From contig NZ_QZVQ01000001.1 in NCBI RefSeq assembly GCF_003660445.1, positions 62,001 to 126,000 of the forward strand: DNA of 64,000 nucleotides. The letters run 5' to 3'. Made by a program: the position numbers and the translations under genes. The notes under the pieces are model-generated. The model had not been told where the DNA came from, made no database searches, and saw only the letters and a program-made list of their open reading frames with translations. How positions within the stretch are numbered: position 1 is the first letter of the stretch; each line of letters starts with the position of its first letter. This document shows, piece after piece, positions 9,969 to 20,030 of the stretch. The stretch is from Croceibacterium ferulae. Lineage in GTDB: Bacteria > Pseudomonadota > Alphaproteobacteria > Sphingomonadales > Sphingomonadaceae.

Positions 9969-10013
9969 ATGCCAGGTAGCGCCGCTGGTTGGCGCCTGGC
10001 CGAGGATTACACC

Positions 10014-10469
10014 ATGACCACGACTGCACGTCTGAACTGGTTCGAAGTGGCACCCGCTGGCGCGAAGGCGCTGTCCGGCATCCACCACTACATCACTCAC
10101 GATACCGATTTGCCGGAGGAGCTGATCCACCTCGTCTTCCTGCGTGTATCGCAGATCAATGGCTGCGCACATTGCATCGACCTGCATACGCGCGACCTGC
10201 TCAAGACGATGGCGGCCGACAAGGTGACGCTCGTGCCGGTATGGGCGGAAGTGCCCCACCTGTTCCCCGACCAGTACCGCGCGGCGCTGGCGTGGGCGGA
10301 GGAGGTGACGCTGGTGAGCGAAACTCACGCGTCGGACGAGGCCTACGCCGCCGCCGCCGCAGCGTTCGCGCCCAGAGATCTGGTCGACCTTACCTTGGCG
10401 ATTGCGGCAATGAACGCCTTCAACCGGCTTGGCGCGCCGTTCCGCTTGCCGGTCAAGGCAAGAGCCTGA
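10014..10469 (+). CDS. Carboxymuconolactone decarboxylase / AhpD-like protein (ECF41 target 2)
   Basis: A 151-aa paralogue of the protein encoded divergently at 9352-9813, with the same RVSQINGCAHCIDLH core (Cys51, Cys54, His58) and the same LAIAAMNAFNRLG ending helix. The ATG at 10014 has GAGG 8 bp upstream. The gene has its own ECF41-type promoter. Two such targets flanking one ECF41 locus would let the cell deploy a pair of related redox or decarboxylase-like enzymes from one signal; that is inference. Confidence 0.87.
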   Translation: MTTTARLNWFEVAPAGAKALSGIHHYITHDTDLPEELIHLVFLRVSQINGCAHCIDLHTRDLLKTMAADKVTLVPVWAEVPHLFPDQYRAALAWAEEVTLVSETHASDEAYAAAAAAFAPRDLVDLTLAIAAMNAFNRLGAPFRLPVKARA

Positions 10470-10850
10470 AGGCAATGGGGCGACCTGGTCAGCCTGCGGG
10501 ATTATGAATTAGCGCCAAGCCGATCAGCTGCACCGTCATCCGGGCAGTCTATGTGCCGTGGACCTCATCTCGGACGTACAGCGCCGGTCCGCGGGATCCG
10601 GTAAGCAGACGGTGGTTCAGACTTTGTGTCCCAGCCGGTGATGGACAGTCGCAGACAGAGAGCTCTTGAACATAAAGCCGGAAGAGCGTCCGCCGTGATT
10701 TGACCCGGACGTGGACCTTGCTCGTACCGCCGCGATACATTGGTCGCACGACGCGCCCGGCCCCCTTTATCGGCATAGCCCATCCATGTTCGATGCGTAT
10801 CTATGTGCATCCGCACTGATCTACCCGCATCCGGCGGCCAGATGCGGGTG
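10470..10850. other. Intergenic region with no supported gene
   Basis: About 380 bp between the end of the second decarboxylase-like gene and the end of the prolyl oligopeptidase gene (convergent). Open frames here are short, Arg/Ser-rich and unlike known proteins. No clear hairpin terminator was found. Confidence 0.45.
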
Positions 10851-13040
10851 CTATGGCCGAGCCTGCTCCTCCTCATGGAGTCCGCTTCCGCCCATCAATT
10901 GCTGCAGGAGGTAGACGTTCTGCAGCGCGAGCAGCTTGGCGCGTTGATCATTGTCCACGCCGCCTGAATGGCCGCCGGTCATGTCCTCGTAGTAGTAGTA
11001 GGCCTGTCCCATCTGGCTCATCCGCGCCGCTGCCTTGCGCCCATGGGCGGGATGCGTGCGGTCATCGGCGGTGCTGGTGATGAAGAAAGGCGTGGGGAAG
11101 TCGGTCTCCTCCGCCAGCTTCTGATAGGGCGAGTAGGGTTCGATCCAGCCGCGCTGTTCCGCGATGCGCGGGTCGCCATATTCCCCGATCCAGGAGGCGC
11201 CGCGGCCGATCTCGTGATAGCGCAGCATGTCGAATAGCGGGATCTGCACGATAGCGGCATTGAACAGGTCAGGGCGCTGGGTGAAGGCGGTGCCGACCAG
11301 CAATCCGCCTTGGCTGCCACCCTGGATACCCAGATGTTCGGGGCTGGTGATGCCGCGGGCGACAAGATCCTCTGCGATCGCGATGAAATCGTCCCAGGTG
11401 CGCTGCTTGTTCTCACGGATGGCGGTCTGGTGCCATTCGGGCCCGAACTCGCCGCCGCCGCGCATATTGCCCAGCACATAGGCGCCACCCCGCTCCAGCC
11501 ACAGCTTGCCGGTGGTGCCGAGATAGCCGGGCAGTCGCGGAACCTGGAACCCGCCATAGCCCGACAGCAGGGTCGCGGTGGTCCCGTCCATGACCATGCC
11601 CTTCGGCTTGACGAGGAAGTAGGGGATCTGCGTCCCGTCGCTGCTCGTCGCCTCGAACTGCTCGACCTCCAGCCCCGCCGCATCGAAGCGTGCAGGACTG
11701 GTCTTGATGATCTCGGGCACAGAGCTGCCATCCGAGTAATATAGCGTGGTGGGGGTGAGGAAATCCGTCACCGAATACAGGATCTGGTCGCTCTCGTCGT
11801 CGGACGCAGAGACGTTGACGGTGGCGTTTTCGGGAAGCGGGACGCGCCGGCTCACCCATGCGCCATCTTCGTAATCGAAGCGGAGCACCTGCCCCCGCAC
11901 ATTGTCGAGCAGATTGACGAACATCGAATTGGCGGTGATCGCTGCGCCCTGCTTGGTCTGGCGTTCGCCCGGTGCCCATACCAGGGATTTGGCAGCACCA
12001 TTCGGGTCCGCTTTCCACTCCTCCAGATCGGCCGCTACAAGGGAGTCGGCCGGGAAGGTGCTGCCGCCGGTGGTCCACGGCACGTCCGTGCTGAACAGGA
12101 TGTGCCCGTCGACGATGCCGAACAGGGCCGACTTCTCCGGCATTTCCAGTCGCACCCATTCGTCGCCGCGCTGGAGATAATAGGCGCGTTCGTGGAAGGA
12201 GAGTCCCCGGTAGGCGGTGCGCGCCTGGATCGTGCCGCTGGAGTCGCGCAGAAGGTTCGCGCCTGCCGAGACATCCGTCGGCTCGCCGCGGAACAGCTCG
12301 GGCGCATCGGCGATCGGCGTGCCGCGCTTCCACAGCCGGGTCGTGTAGGGGTACAGGCTTTCGGTCAGCGTGCCTTCACCGAAGTCGCGGCTGACAAGCA
12401 GCGTATCGTCGTCGATCCAGCTGGCATCGCCCTGGCTTTCGGGAAGAAGGAACCCGCCCTCTACGAAGCTTCGCGTTTCCATGTCGAATTCGCGCAGTTC
12501 GTCCGCGTCCTTGCCGCCGTCGGACAGGCCCACCATGCAGCGCCGCCCGTCAGGGGGCAGGCAGCTCATGCCGTGATACACCCATTCACGCCCTTCGTCG
12601 CGCGCCAGCTGGTCGATATCGAGAACCGTTTCCCATTGCGGATTGTCGGTCCGGTAACTTTCGAGCGTGGTCAGGCGCAGCAGCCCCTTGGGATTGCGCG
12701 CATCCTGCCAGAAGTTCAGCAGCCCGAAGGGTGTGAAGCTGACAAAGGGGATGCGGTCTTCGCTATCGAGAATGGCAAGAGCTTCCGCCTTGAGCGCGGC
12801 AAAGCGCGGGTCGGTGCCCAGCGTCTGATCGACCCGCTCATTCTCCGAACGCACCCAAGACAATGCAGGAACGCTGCGGGTTTCCTCCAGCCAGATGAAC
12901 GGGTCGTTCCCGCTTTCGGCAGGTGTGGAGGACGTCGCCTCATTGGCCATCGTAGTCGGGCTCTCCTGCGCGAGGATGGGCTGCGCGGCCAAGGCAAGTG
13001 CCATCCCGATCGCATGCCGCGAAGACTTGTTCATGACCAT
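10851..13040 (-). CDS. Secreted prolyl oligopeptidase (S9 family serine peptidase)
   Basis: A 729-aa peptidase cleaving short peptides after proline or related residues, probably in the periplasm. The start at 13040 (MVMNKSSRH) has a GAGG site 7 bp upstream and gives a signal peptide whose hydrophobic core ends in AAQPILAQ. The N-terminal half is a beta-propeller. The catalytic domain shows GGSQGG (Ser about 576), a TADDRTHPAHG segment (Asp) and GGHSGG (His). Length and motif spacing are normal for S9A. It stands alone, convergent with the upstream module and divergent from the ABC genes. Confidence 0.92.
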   Translation of the reverse strand: MVMNKSSRHAIGMALALAAQPILAQESPTTMANEATSSTPAESGNDPFIWLEETRSVPALSWVRSENERVDQTLGTDPRFAALKAEALAILDSEDRIPFVSFTPFGLLNFWQDARNPKGLLRLTTLESYRTDNPQWETVLDIDQLARDEGREWVYHGMSCLPPDGRRCMVGLSDGGKDADELREFDMETRSFVEGGFLLPESQGDASWIDDDTLLVSRDFGEGTLTESLYPYTTRLWKRGTPIADAPELFRGEPTDVSAGANLLRDSSGTIQARTAYRGLSFHERAYYLQRGDEWVRLEMPEKSALFGIVDGHILFSTDVPWTTGGSTFPADSLVAADLEEWKADPNGAAKSLVWAPGERQTKQGAAITANSMFVNLLDNVRGQVLRFDYEDGAWVSRRVPLPENATVNVSASDDESDQILYSVTDFLTPTTLYYSDGSSVPEIIKTSPARFDAAGLEVEQFEATSSDGTQIPYFLVKPKGMVMDGTTATLLSGYGGFQVPRLPGYLGTTGKLWLERGGAYVLGNMRGGGEFGPEWHQTAIRENKQRTWDDFIAIAEDLVARGITSPEHLGIQGGSQGGLLVGTAFTQRPDLFNAAIVQIPLFDMLRYHEIGRGASWIGEYGDPRIAEQRGWIEPYSPYQKLAEETDFPTPFFITSTADDRTHPAHGRKAAARMSQMGQAYYYYEDMTGGHSGGVDNDQRAKLLALQNVYLLQQLMGGSGLHEEEQARP

Positions 13041-13509
13041 CTCGTTGCCTCTTCGACCTGTATAAACAAATGCCGTGCCTCGACGTGTCTGTCCGCGCAA
13101 GGGCGAACCGGAGAGTGGGCGCCGAATCCCTATTCTGTCGAATTCCGAAGCGATCGAAGTAGAGATCGCGGCCAGCAGCGTTTTGGACCCCATATCATCC
13201 CCGGCGTCAGTGCAGCTGGCGGGGAGCGGCGTCAGCCATTCGGCGGTCGGTCTTCCTTGGCGCTCCGCATCCCGACAGTTCTCGCCTATTTGCGGGCACG
13301 AGTTGCTGAATGCGGGCCCGGGCTCGCTCAGGACGACATATGAGTAACTGGAAGGGGCTCAACCACCTGTTATTCAAAGCGGTTCAGGGACACAGGATCA
13401 CGCCAGGTGCGTCTCGCAGAAGCTTTTCGTGGAAGCCTTATTGGTGCTTTAGTTAGGCAAGACAGTCCGCTAGGTTTGTTTCAGCACCACGGTTTTCTGG
13501 GGGGAACGG
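13041..13509. other. Divergent intergenic region between peptidase and ABC operon
   Basis: About 470 bp that must contain both divergent promoters. No gene and no clear operator were recognised. The last part, 13440-13509, is comparatively AT-rich and ends in a GGGGGGAAC ribosome-site region ahead of the ATG at 13510. Confidence 0.5.
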
Positions 13510-14418
13510 ATGCTCGAGCTTGCGAATCTCAGCCACATCTATGCCAACGGCACCAGGGCTTTGGACGACGTGAACCTGTCGATCCCGACCGGCATGTACG
13601 GGCTGCTGGGCCCCAACGGTGCTGGCAAGTCGACGCTGATGCGTACGGTCGCCACGCTGCAGACGCCGACCTCCGGCAGCATCCGCTTTGGCGAGATCGA
13701 TGTCATCTCCCATCCCGAGGCGCTGCGCGAGACGCTGGGTTACCTGCCGCAGGATTTCGGCGTCTATCCGCGCGTCACAGCCTACGACATGCTCGACCAC
13801 ATGGCCGTCCTCAAGGGCGTGGCCACCGCGTCCGACCGCAAGGCGACGGTCGAGACGCTGCTGAACCAGGTCAATCTGTGGGACGTCCGCAAGAAGGCGA
13901 TCGCCGGCTTTTCCGGCGGCATGCGCCAGCGTTTCGGAATCGCTCAGGCGCTGATCGGCAATCCGCGGCTGATCATCGTCGACGAACCCACCGCCGGCCT
14001 CGACCCGGAGGAGCGCAACCGCTTCCTCAACCTCCTGGCGGAGATCGGCGAGAACGTCGTCGTGATCCTGTCCACCCACATCGTCGAGGATGTGGCCGAT
14101 CTATGCCCCCGCATGGCGGTTCTGGCCGGTGGCCGTATCCGGCTGGAGGGCGCACCGCTCGACCTGATCGCACAGGCGCGCGGCACCGTGTGGGCAAAGG
14201 CGATCGCCCGCGACCAACTGGAGGCAGCACGCCTGGAACACGAGGTCATCTCGACGCGCCTGTTCGCCGGCCGCACGATCATCCATATCCTGTCCCCCAC
14301 CGATCCCGGTGACGGGTTCGCGGCGGTCCCCGGCGGTCTGGAGGACGTGTATTTCGCCACCCTCGCGCGCACCCGGCGCCCGGCGGCGGCGAGCGTTCCC
14401 GCCGCTGTCTCGGCCTGA
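13510..14418 (+). CDS. ABC transporter ATP-binding protein
   Basis: A 302-aa ATPase subunit with Walker A GPNGAGKST (34-42), Q-loop LPQDFG, signature FSGGM, Walker B LIIVDEP followed by TAGLDP, and the switch His in STHIVED. The C-terminal 90 residues are an extension of unknown role. It is 17 bp upstream of the membrane/peptidase gene, so the pair should form one ABC-2 type complex in the inner membrane. Substrate cannot be read from sequence. Confidence 0.92.
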   Translation: MLELANLSHIYANGTRALDDVNLSIPTGMYGLLGPNGAGKSTLMRTVATLQTPTSGSIRFGEIDVISHPEALRETLGYLPQDFGVYPRVTAYDMLDHMAVLKGVATASDRKATVETLLNQVNLWDVRKKAIAGFSGGMRQRFGIAQALIGNPRLIIVDEPTAGLDPEERNRFLNLLAEIGENVVVILSTHIVEDVADLCPRMAVLAGGRIRLEGAPLDLIAQARGTVWAKAIARDQLEAARLEHEVISTRLFAGRTIIHILSPTDPGDGFAAVPGGLEDVYFATLARTRRPAAASVPAAVSA

Positions 14419-14435
14419 GCGGGGAGACGGCGCCC

Positions 14436-17400
14436 ATGTTCGGCAAGATCGCCCGCTTCGAACTGCGCTACCAGCTCACCAGCCCGGTGTTCTGGGTCGT
14501 CGCGGTGCTGTTCTTCCTGTTGACCTTTGGCGCGGTCGCGTCCGAAACGATCACCATCGGCAGCGGCGGCAATGTGTGGAAGAACTCCGCCCAGGCCATC
14601 GTCCAGATCCACCTGGTCTTCTCGCTGTTCTTCATGTTCGTCACGACCGCGTTCGTCGCCAACGTGATCGTGCGCGACGATGAATCCGGTTTCGGCCCGA
14701 TGGTCCGTTCGACCCGCGTTGCCAAGTTCGACTATCTGTTCGGCCGATTTACCGGCGCCTTCCTGGCCGCTGCCGTCGCCTTTCTGGCAATTCCGCTGGC
14801 AATCTGGATCGGCAGCTGGATGCCGTGGGTCGACCCCGACACGCTCGGGCCGAACCGGCTGTCGACCTATGCCTATGCCTATTTTCTGCTGGCATTGCCC
14901 AACCTGTTCCTGACTGCGGCAATCTTCTTCGCCGTCGCGACCACGACACGCTCGATGATGTACAGCTATCTGGGCGTTGTTGTCTTTCTCGTTCTCTACC
15001 TCGTCCTGGTCTCGGTCGCACGGAACCAGCCCGAACTGCGCGACCTCACTGGCTATATCGAACCGTTCGGCGTCGCCGCCTTCAGCAACGCGGTCCAGTA
15101 CTGGACCGCGGCGGAAGCGAACATCGCCGTGCCAACCTTTACGGGTACGCTGCTGGTCAACCGGCTGGTCGGCCTCGGCATCGGCGCGCTTGCGCTTGTT
15201 TTCGCCTACCTCCGCTTCACCTTTACCCAGCGCGGCGCATCGCGCCGCCGCATCCGCCGCGAACAGAAGCGTTCAGCGCGACAGTCGGCGATCCGGCCGA
15301 CGGTGGTCGACCAGCTGCCGCCCGCCACCCCGCAGGCCGCCGCGGGCGCCCGGTTGTGGAGCCGTACCCGGCTGGAAGTGGCGCAGGTGTTCAAGTCGCC
15401 TGCATTTGCCGTGCTGCTGCTCATCGGGCTGTTCAACGCCGGCGCATCGCTGATCCTGGGCAGCGAACTCTACGGCACGGCGGCGCGACCGCTGACCTTT
15501 TCGATCATCGCCATCCTCGACGGCAGCTTCGGGATCATCCCGATCATCATCGCGATCTTCTATTCCGGCGAGCTCGTCTGGCGCGACCGCGAACGCAAGA
15601 TGCACGAGATCGTGGATGCGACCTCACTGCCCAACTGGGCCTATCTGGTGCCTAAGGCCCTGGCGGTGACGCTGGTGCTGATGGCGACGCTGACGGCGGC
15701 GATGGTCTTCGCCATGCTGTTCCAGCTGGTCAATGGTGGCGGCGATCTGGCGCCCGGCAAGTACCTCTTGTGGTATCTCCTGCCTGGCACCGTCGACATG
15801 GCGCTGATCGCGATCCTCGCCGTCTTCGTCCAGGCGCTCAGCCCGAACAAATATATCGGCTGGGGCATCATGGTGGTTTATCTGGTCGCCACGCTCGTGC
15901 TGTCCAATCTTGGCTGGGAACACCCGCTCTACCAGTATGCCCGCGGTCCATCGGCGCAACTGTCCGACATGAACGGCGCGCAGGTTGGTGGCCCCGGCGC
16001 CTGGTGGTTCCGCCTTTACTGGAGCGCCTTCGCGCTGATGCTGGCGGTGCTGGCGCATCTGCTGTGGCGGCGCGGAACCGAGACGCGGCTGCGCCCGCGC
16101 CTCGCCCGGCTTCCCGCGCGGATGCGCGGCACGCCCGGCGTCGTCTTTGCTGCCGCACTGGTCGTCTTTGCCGCCACGGGCGTCTGGGCCTTCTACAACA
16201 CCAATGTCCGCAACACCTATCTCACGCGCGAGGATGTCGAGGAGCAGCAAGCCGCCTACGAGCGCAAGTATCTCAGATACGAGACGCTGGCGCAGCCCTC
16301 GCTCACCGACGTCAAGCTCGACGTGCGCATCTTCCCCCGTGACCGGCGATTGGCGGTGACCGGGCTCTACCACTACGTCAACGACACCGGCGCACCGCTG
16401 GAAGAGCTTCACCTCCGGCTGCCCGACCTCCAGACCAGGCTGGGCGCGGTGGCGGTGCCCGGTGCCCGGCTCGCCATGCGGGACGATGCGCTGCAATACC
16501 GGATCTACCGCTTCGACCGGCCGCTCGCGCCCGGCGCGACCGGCACCATCAGCTTCGTCACCAGTCGCGAGCAACAGGGATTTCGTGCCAGCGGCGACGA
16601 CACTCGGCTGATTGCCAACGGCACCTTCCTGAACAATTCGGAGTTCACGCCGCAGATCGGAATGAACCGCGCGTCGCTTCTCCGGGACCGGGTCGTCCGC
16701 CGCAGGCTGGGGCTTCCTGCCGAACTGCGCATGGCCAAGCTGGAGGACGTTTCGGCACGGCAGCGCAACTATGTCGGGGATGCCGATTGGGTCCGATCTG
16801 ACATCACCGTAGCCACCGATGCCCAGCAGACGCCGATCGCCCCCGGGCGGCGCGTGTCGGACACCGTGTCGGACGGACGCCGCAGCGCGCGCTTCGTCTC
16901 GACCGCGCCGATCCTGGCCTTCTTCTCGGTCCAGTCGGCCGATTACGCGGTCAGGGAAGATCGCCTTGGGGACGTCCAGCTCCAGGTCTATCACCACCCC
17001 GGCCACGGCTGGAACGTCGACCGGATGCTCTCGGCAATGAAACCGTCGCTGTCCTATTTCGAGCGCGCATTCGGCCCTTATCAGTTCGACTATGCCCGCA
17101 TCGTCGAATTCCCGGGCTATGCCAGCTTTGCCCAGGCGTTCGCCGGCACGATCCCCTATTCGGAGGCGATCGGCTTCATCGCCGACACGCGCGACCCGGA
17201 TGCGATCGACTACGTCACCTATGTCACTGCGCACGAACTGGGCCACCAGTACTGGGCGCACCAGCTCATCAGCGCGGACCAGCAAGGCGGCACGTTGCTG
17301 GTCGAGACGATGGCGCAATATTCGGCCCTAATGGTGATGAAGCACCTGTATGGCGAGGACAAGATCCGCCGCTTCCTCAAGTACGAGCTCGACAATTACC

Positions 17401-18020
17401 TGTCTGCCCGCGGGGGGGAGGCGATCGAGGAACTGCCGCTCAACCGGGTCGAGGACCAGCCGTACATCCACTATCGCAAGGGCGCGGTGGTCATGTACCT
17501 GCTCCAGGACCGGCTTGGCGAGGGCCGCGTCAACACCATGCTGCGCGGCCTGCTCGATCGCTACCGGTTCAAGGGCGCGCCCTATGCGGCCTCGACCGAC
17601 CTCGTCGACGGTTTCCGCAGCCTTGCCCGCAATGCTGCCGAACTCCATCTGGTCGACGACCTGCTGACCCGTATCACCATCTACGACCTCAAGGCGAGCA
17701 CGGCGGTCGTCACCCGCCTGCCCGACGGGCGATATGAAACCGTGCTGACGGTCGATGCGAGCAAGACCTATGCCGACGGCACCGGTCACGAGACGAAGGC
17801 GCAGCTGTCCGACAGCATCGACATCGGCTTGTTCACCGCCCGCCCCGGCATCGGCGCGTTCAGCGAGGAGAACGTGATCGCGATGGAACGCCGGCCGGTC
17901 GCCACCGGGCAGCAGCAGATCCGGATCATCTCGGCCGGGCGGCCCTCGTTCGCCGGGATCGACCCTTACAACAAGTACATCGACCGCAACGCCGACGACA
18001 ACGTCGTCGCTGTGGATTAG
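14436..18020 (+). CDS. ABC-2 type permease fused to an M1-family aminopeptidase domain
   Basis: A 1194-aa fusion. The first half has two sets of six or so membrane segments (roughly residues 20-260 and 320-580) typical of an ABC-2 permease, with a further span near 570-590. From about residue 620 it becomes an M1 (gluzincin) peptidase: N-terminal beta domain, then HELGHQYWAH (zinc His about 932 and 936) and VETMAQYSAL (zinc Glu about 955). The peptidase part is expected on the periplasmic side. It is the partner of the ATPase 17 bp upstream. The fusion is a known annotation class, but its substrate and coupling of transport to peptide cleavage are not established. Confidence 0.9.
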   Translation: MFGKIARFELRYQLTSPVFWVVAVLFFLLTFGAVASETITIGSGGNVWKNSAQAIVQIHLVFSLFFMFVTTAFVANVIVRDDESGFGPMVRSTRVAKFDYLFGRFTGAFLAAAVAFLAIPLAIWIGSWMPWVDPDTLGPNRLSTYAYAYFLLALPNLFLTAAIFFAVATTTRSMMYSYLGVVVFLVLYLVLVSVARNQPELRDLTGYIEPFGVAAFSNAVQYWTAAEANIAVPTFTGTLLVNRLVGLGIGALALVFAYLRFTFTQRGASRRRIRREQKRSARQSAIRPTVVDQLPPATPQAAAGARLWSRTRLEVAQVFKSPAFAVLLLIGLFNAGASLILGSELYGTAARPLTFSIIAILDGSFGIIPIIIAIFYSGELVWRDRERKMHEIVDATSLPNWAYLVPKALAVTLVLMATLTAAMVFAMLFQLVNGGGDLAPGKYLLWYLLPGTVDMALIAILAVFVQALSPNKYIGWGIMVVYLVATLVLSNLGWEHPLYQYARGPSAQLSDMNGAQVGGPGAWWFRLYWSAFALMLAVLAHLLWRRGTETRLRPRLARLPARMRGTPGVVFAAALVVFAATGVWAFYNTNVRNTYLTREDVEEQQAAYERKYLRYETLAQPSLTDVKLDVRIFPRDRRLAVTGLYHYVNDTGAPLEELHLRLPDLQTRLGAVAVPGARLAMRDDALQYRIYRFDRPLAPGATGTISFVTSREQQGFRASGDDTRLIANGTFLNNSEFTPQIGMNRASLLRDRVVRRRLGLPAELRMAKLEDVSARQRNYVGDADWVRSDITVATDAQQTPIAPGRRVSDTVSDGRRSARFVSTAPILAFFSVQSADYAVREDRLGDVQLQVYHHPGHGWNVDRMLSAMKPSLSYFERAFGPYQFDYARIVEFPGYASFAQAFAGTIPYSEAIGFIADTRDPDAIDYVTYVTAHELGHQYWAHQLISADQQGGTLLVETMAQYSALMVMKHLYGEDKIRRFLKYELDNYLSARGGEAIEELPLNRVEDQPYIHYRKGAVVMYLLQDRLGEGRVNTMLRGLLDRYRFKGAPYAASTDLVDGFRSLARNAAELHLVDDLLTRITIYDLKASTAVVTRLPDGRYETVLTVDASKTYADGTGHETKAQLSDSIDIGLFTARPGIGAFSEENVIAMERRPVATGQQQIRIISAGRPSFAGIDPYNKYIDRNADDNVVAVD

Positions 18021-18695
18021 CCGAGATGCTGCGGCGGCAGGATAGCATAACATGATCTCGTTGACCGCGCGTGTCGCAGTAGCGGCGGCGTCCGGCCTTG
18101 ACCACGATCGCCACCCTGCCGCCCGGCTGCACACGATCAGTGCTGAGCCCATCATACCCTTCGCCGAAGCCAGACACGACATGGTATGCGAAGATCGCCT
18201 GTGGCGCTGTGGAAACAACCCGGCGTCACATCATCCAAGATGCCAGGTCGGATATTCAGAGCCCCCTTATGCTCCCCAACTCCGGACAATCGTTCATGTC
18301 GGTTTACCGGGTGCTCACGGCAAGTCAGATCGATTGCAGCCGGGGGAAGCGATCAGCCGACCTGTTCGTGAAGTAGCAAATTGCGCCAATTGAAAGCACG
18401 GCGACCAACGTCGACAAGGCGCCGCCGGTTCAGGGCTTCCGCCAGGTGTACGCCGGATGCCGCGCGCTTCCCTGTCGTCGTCCGCCACCTGCCTCGTTCC
18501 TGCTACTCGGACAATCCGCGGCTTAAGACTGCCCACAACGTCCAAGGTCCTGCGCGACAAAGAGCAGCAGATGATCCGAACCATAATTCGCTATTGAAAT
18601 AGGCGTCCATCTGAGGTTTCCTCCGCCTACGGTAGCGCTACCGCTAGCACGATCCGCAACTGATCGGCCGGGCTGTCGTACATGGGAGGGGACAT
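18021..18695. other. Long intergenic region containing a palindromic operator
   Basis: About 675 bp without a credible gene. Short frames on both strands lack family resemblance. The recognisable signal is the 12-bp perfect palindrome at 18631-18642, near the start of the antiporter gene. Confidence 0.5.
18631..18642. promoter_or_regulatory. LacI-family-like operator palindrome GGTAGCGCTACC
   Basis: Perfect 12-bp inverted repeat with the central GCGC/AGCGCT core typical of LacI-family operators. It is centred about 60 bp upstream of the antiporter ATG at 18696, a position suited to repression of the 18.7-24.0 kb gene run. No lacI-type regulator gene lies in the window. Confidence 0.5.
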
Positions 18696-20006
18696 ATGGC
18701 TCTATCGGAGCTCAGCGTAGCATTCTTCTTGCAGGTATTCGTCATCGTGGCGGCTTGTCGGGCGATGGGCTGGATCATGAAGCGGTTCTTCGATCAGCCG
18801 CAAGTCATCGGCGAGATGATCGCCGGCGTCATTCTCGGGCCATCGTTGTTCGGGCTCCTTGCGCCCGACGTCCAGGCTATGATTTTCCCGGCCGATGCGA
18901 AGCCGATCCTGTATGTCTGCGCGCAGCTTGGCGTTGGGCTCTACATGTTCCTGGTGGGCCTGGGCTTTCGCACCGACCACTTCCGGCTGAACGCCCGGAG
19001 CGCGATTGCAGTCTCCCTCTCCGGCATGGCCGCGCCCTTCCTGGTGGCGCTCGCGCTTACACCATGGCTGCTGAGCCTCGGTCTGTTCGGCGAGGGGATC
19101 ACCAACGTTCAGGCCATGCTGTTCATGGGAGCCTGCATCTCGATCACGGCCTTTCCGGTGCTGGCGCGCATCATCCAGGAGCGCGGCCTTACCAAGACAC
19201 CGCTGGGATCACTGGCCCTGTCGGCCGGTGCGATCGATGATGCCGGCGCCTGGACAGTGCTGGCGATCGTGCTGGCGAGCTTCGGCGGCGGTCCGGAGGT
19301 TGCGATCAAGGCCATTGTCGGCGGCGGCTTGTTCGCCGGAATCATGATCTTGTTCGGTCCCCGGCTGCTGGCACCGCTAGCCACCTGGGCAGATCGGGAG
19401 GGCAAGGTCACACCGCAGATCCTGGCGGTCGTTATCATGCTGTTCGGGCTGAGCGCCTGGGTGATGGATGCTGCCGGTCTGCATTCGGTGTTCGGCGGCT
19501 TTCTGCTGGGTGTGGCGATGCCGCGCGGGCTGTTGACGCGCGAGATCAGGAAGCAGGTCGAACCGTTCACCACCGCGCTGCTGGTGCCGATGTTCTTCAC
19601 CTTCTCGGGCCTGAATACGCAGCTGACCATGGTCAACAGCCTGTCGCTGGCCGGCATCGCCATCGTGATCCTGATCGGCTCGGTCGCCGCCAAGGGGCTA
19701 GCCTGCTGGGCGGCGGCCCGCGCCACGGGGCAGGACAATGCAACCTCCATGGCCGTCGGTACGCTGATGAACGCACGGGGGCTGATGGAGCTCATCATCA
19801 TCAATATCGGATTGCAGAAGGGCATCATCGGGCCGGCACTGTTCTCCATGCTGGTAGTCATGGCGATCGTGACGACATTGATGGCCTCGCCTTTGTTCGA
19901 GCGTGTCTATGGCCGGAAGGCCCGAGCAGCCGGCGAACTGGGGCAGCTCAACGAGGTGGATGATGACGAGGACGCTGTCCCCGGCATCGCGCATCGCCAC
20001 GCCTGA
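18696..20006 (+). CDS. CPA2-family cation:proton antiporter
   Basis: A 436-aa polytopic membrane protein of the Na+/H+ exchanger (KefB-type) superfamily with about twelve hydrophobic segments. Conserved landmarks include QPQVIGEMIAGVILGPSLFG near the N-terminus, the SAGAIDDAGAW segment (charged Asp pair in the transport path) and the GTLMNARGLMELI segment. There is no C-terminal TrkA-N domain. The start has a GGGAGGGG ribosome site. It leads a plus-strand run of metabolic genes and may balance ions or pH, or export an organic anion, for them (inference). Confidence 0.9.
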   Translation: MALSELSVAFFLQVFVIVAACRAMGWIMKRFFDQPQVIGEMIAGVILGPSLFGLLAPDVQAMIFPADAKPILYVCAQLGVGLYMFLVGLGFRTDHFRLNARSAIAVSLSGMAAPFLVALALTPWLLSLGLFGEGITNVQAMLFMGACISITAFPVLARIIQERGLTKTPLGSLALSAGAIDDAGAWTVLAIVLASFGGGPEVAIKAIVGGGLFAGIMILFGPRLLAPLATWADREGKVTPQILAVVIMLFGLSAWVMDAAGLHSVFGGFLLGVAMPRGLLTREIRKQVEPFTTALLVPMFFTFSGLNTQLTMVNSLSLAGIAIVILIGSVAAKGLACWAAARATGQDNATSMAVGTLMNARGLMELIIINIGLQKGIIGPALFSMLVVMAIVTTLMASPLFERVYGRKARAAGELGQLNEVDDDEDAVPGIAHRHA

Positions 20007-20030
20007 ACCCGACCATACGAGGTACGATAG

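Noticed and set aside
12102-13343. 413-codon plus-strand frame opposite the prolyl oligopeptidase
   Set aside because: Antisense to a gene with signal peptide and catalytic Ser/Asp/His motifs.
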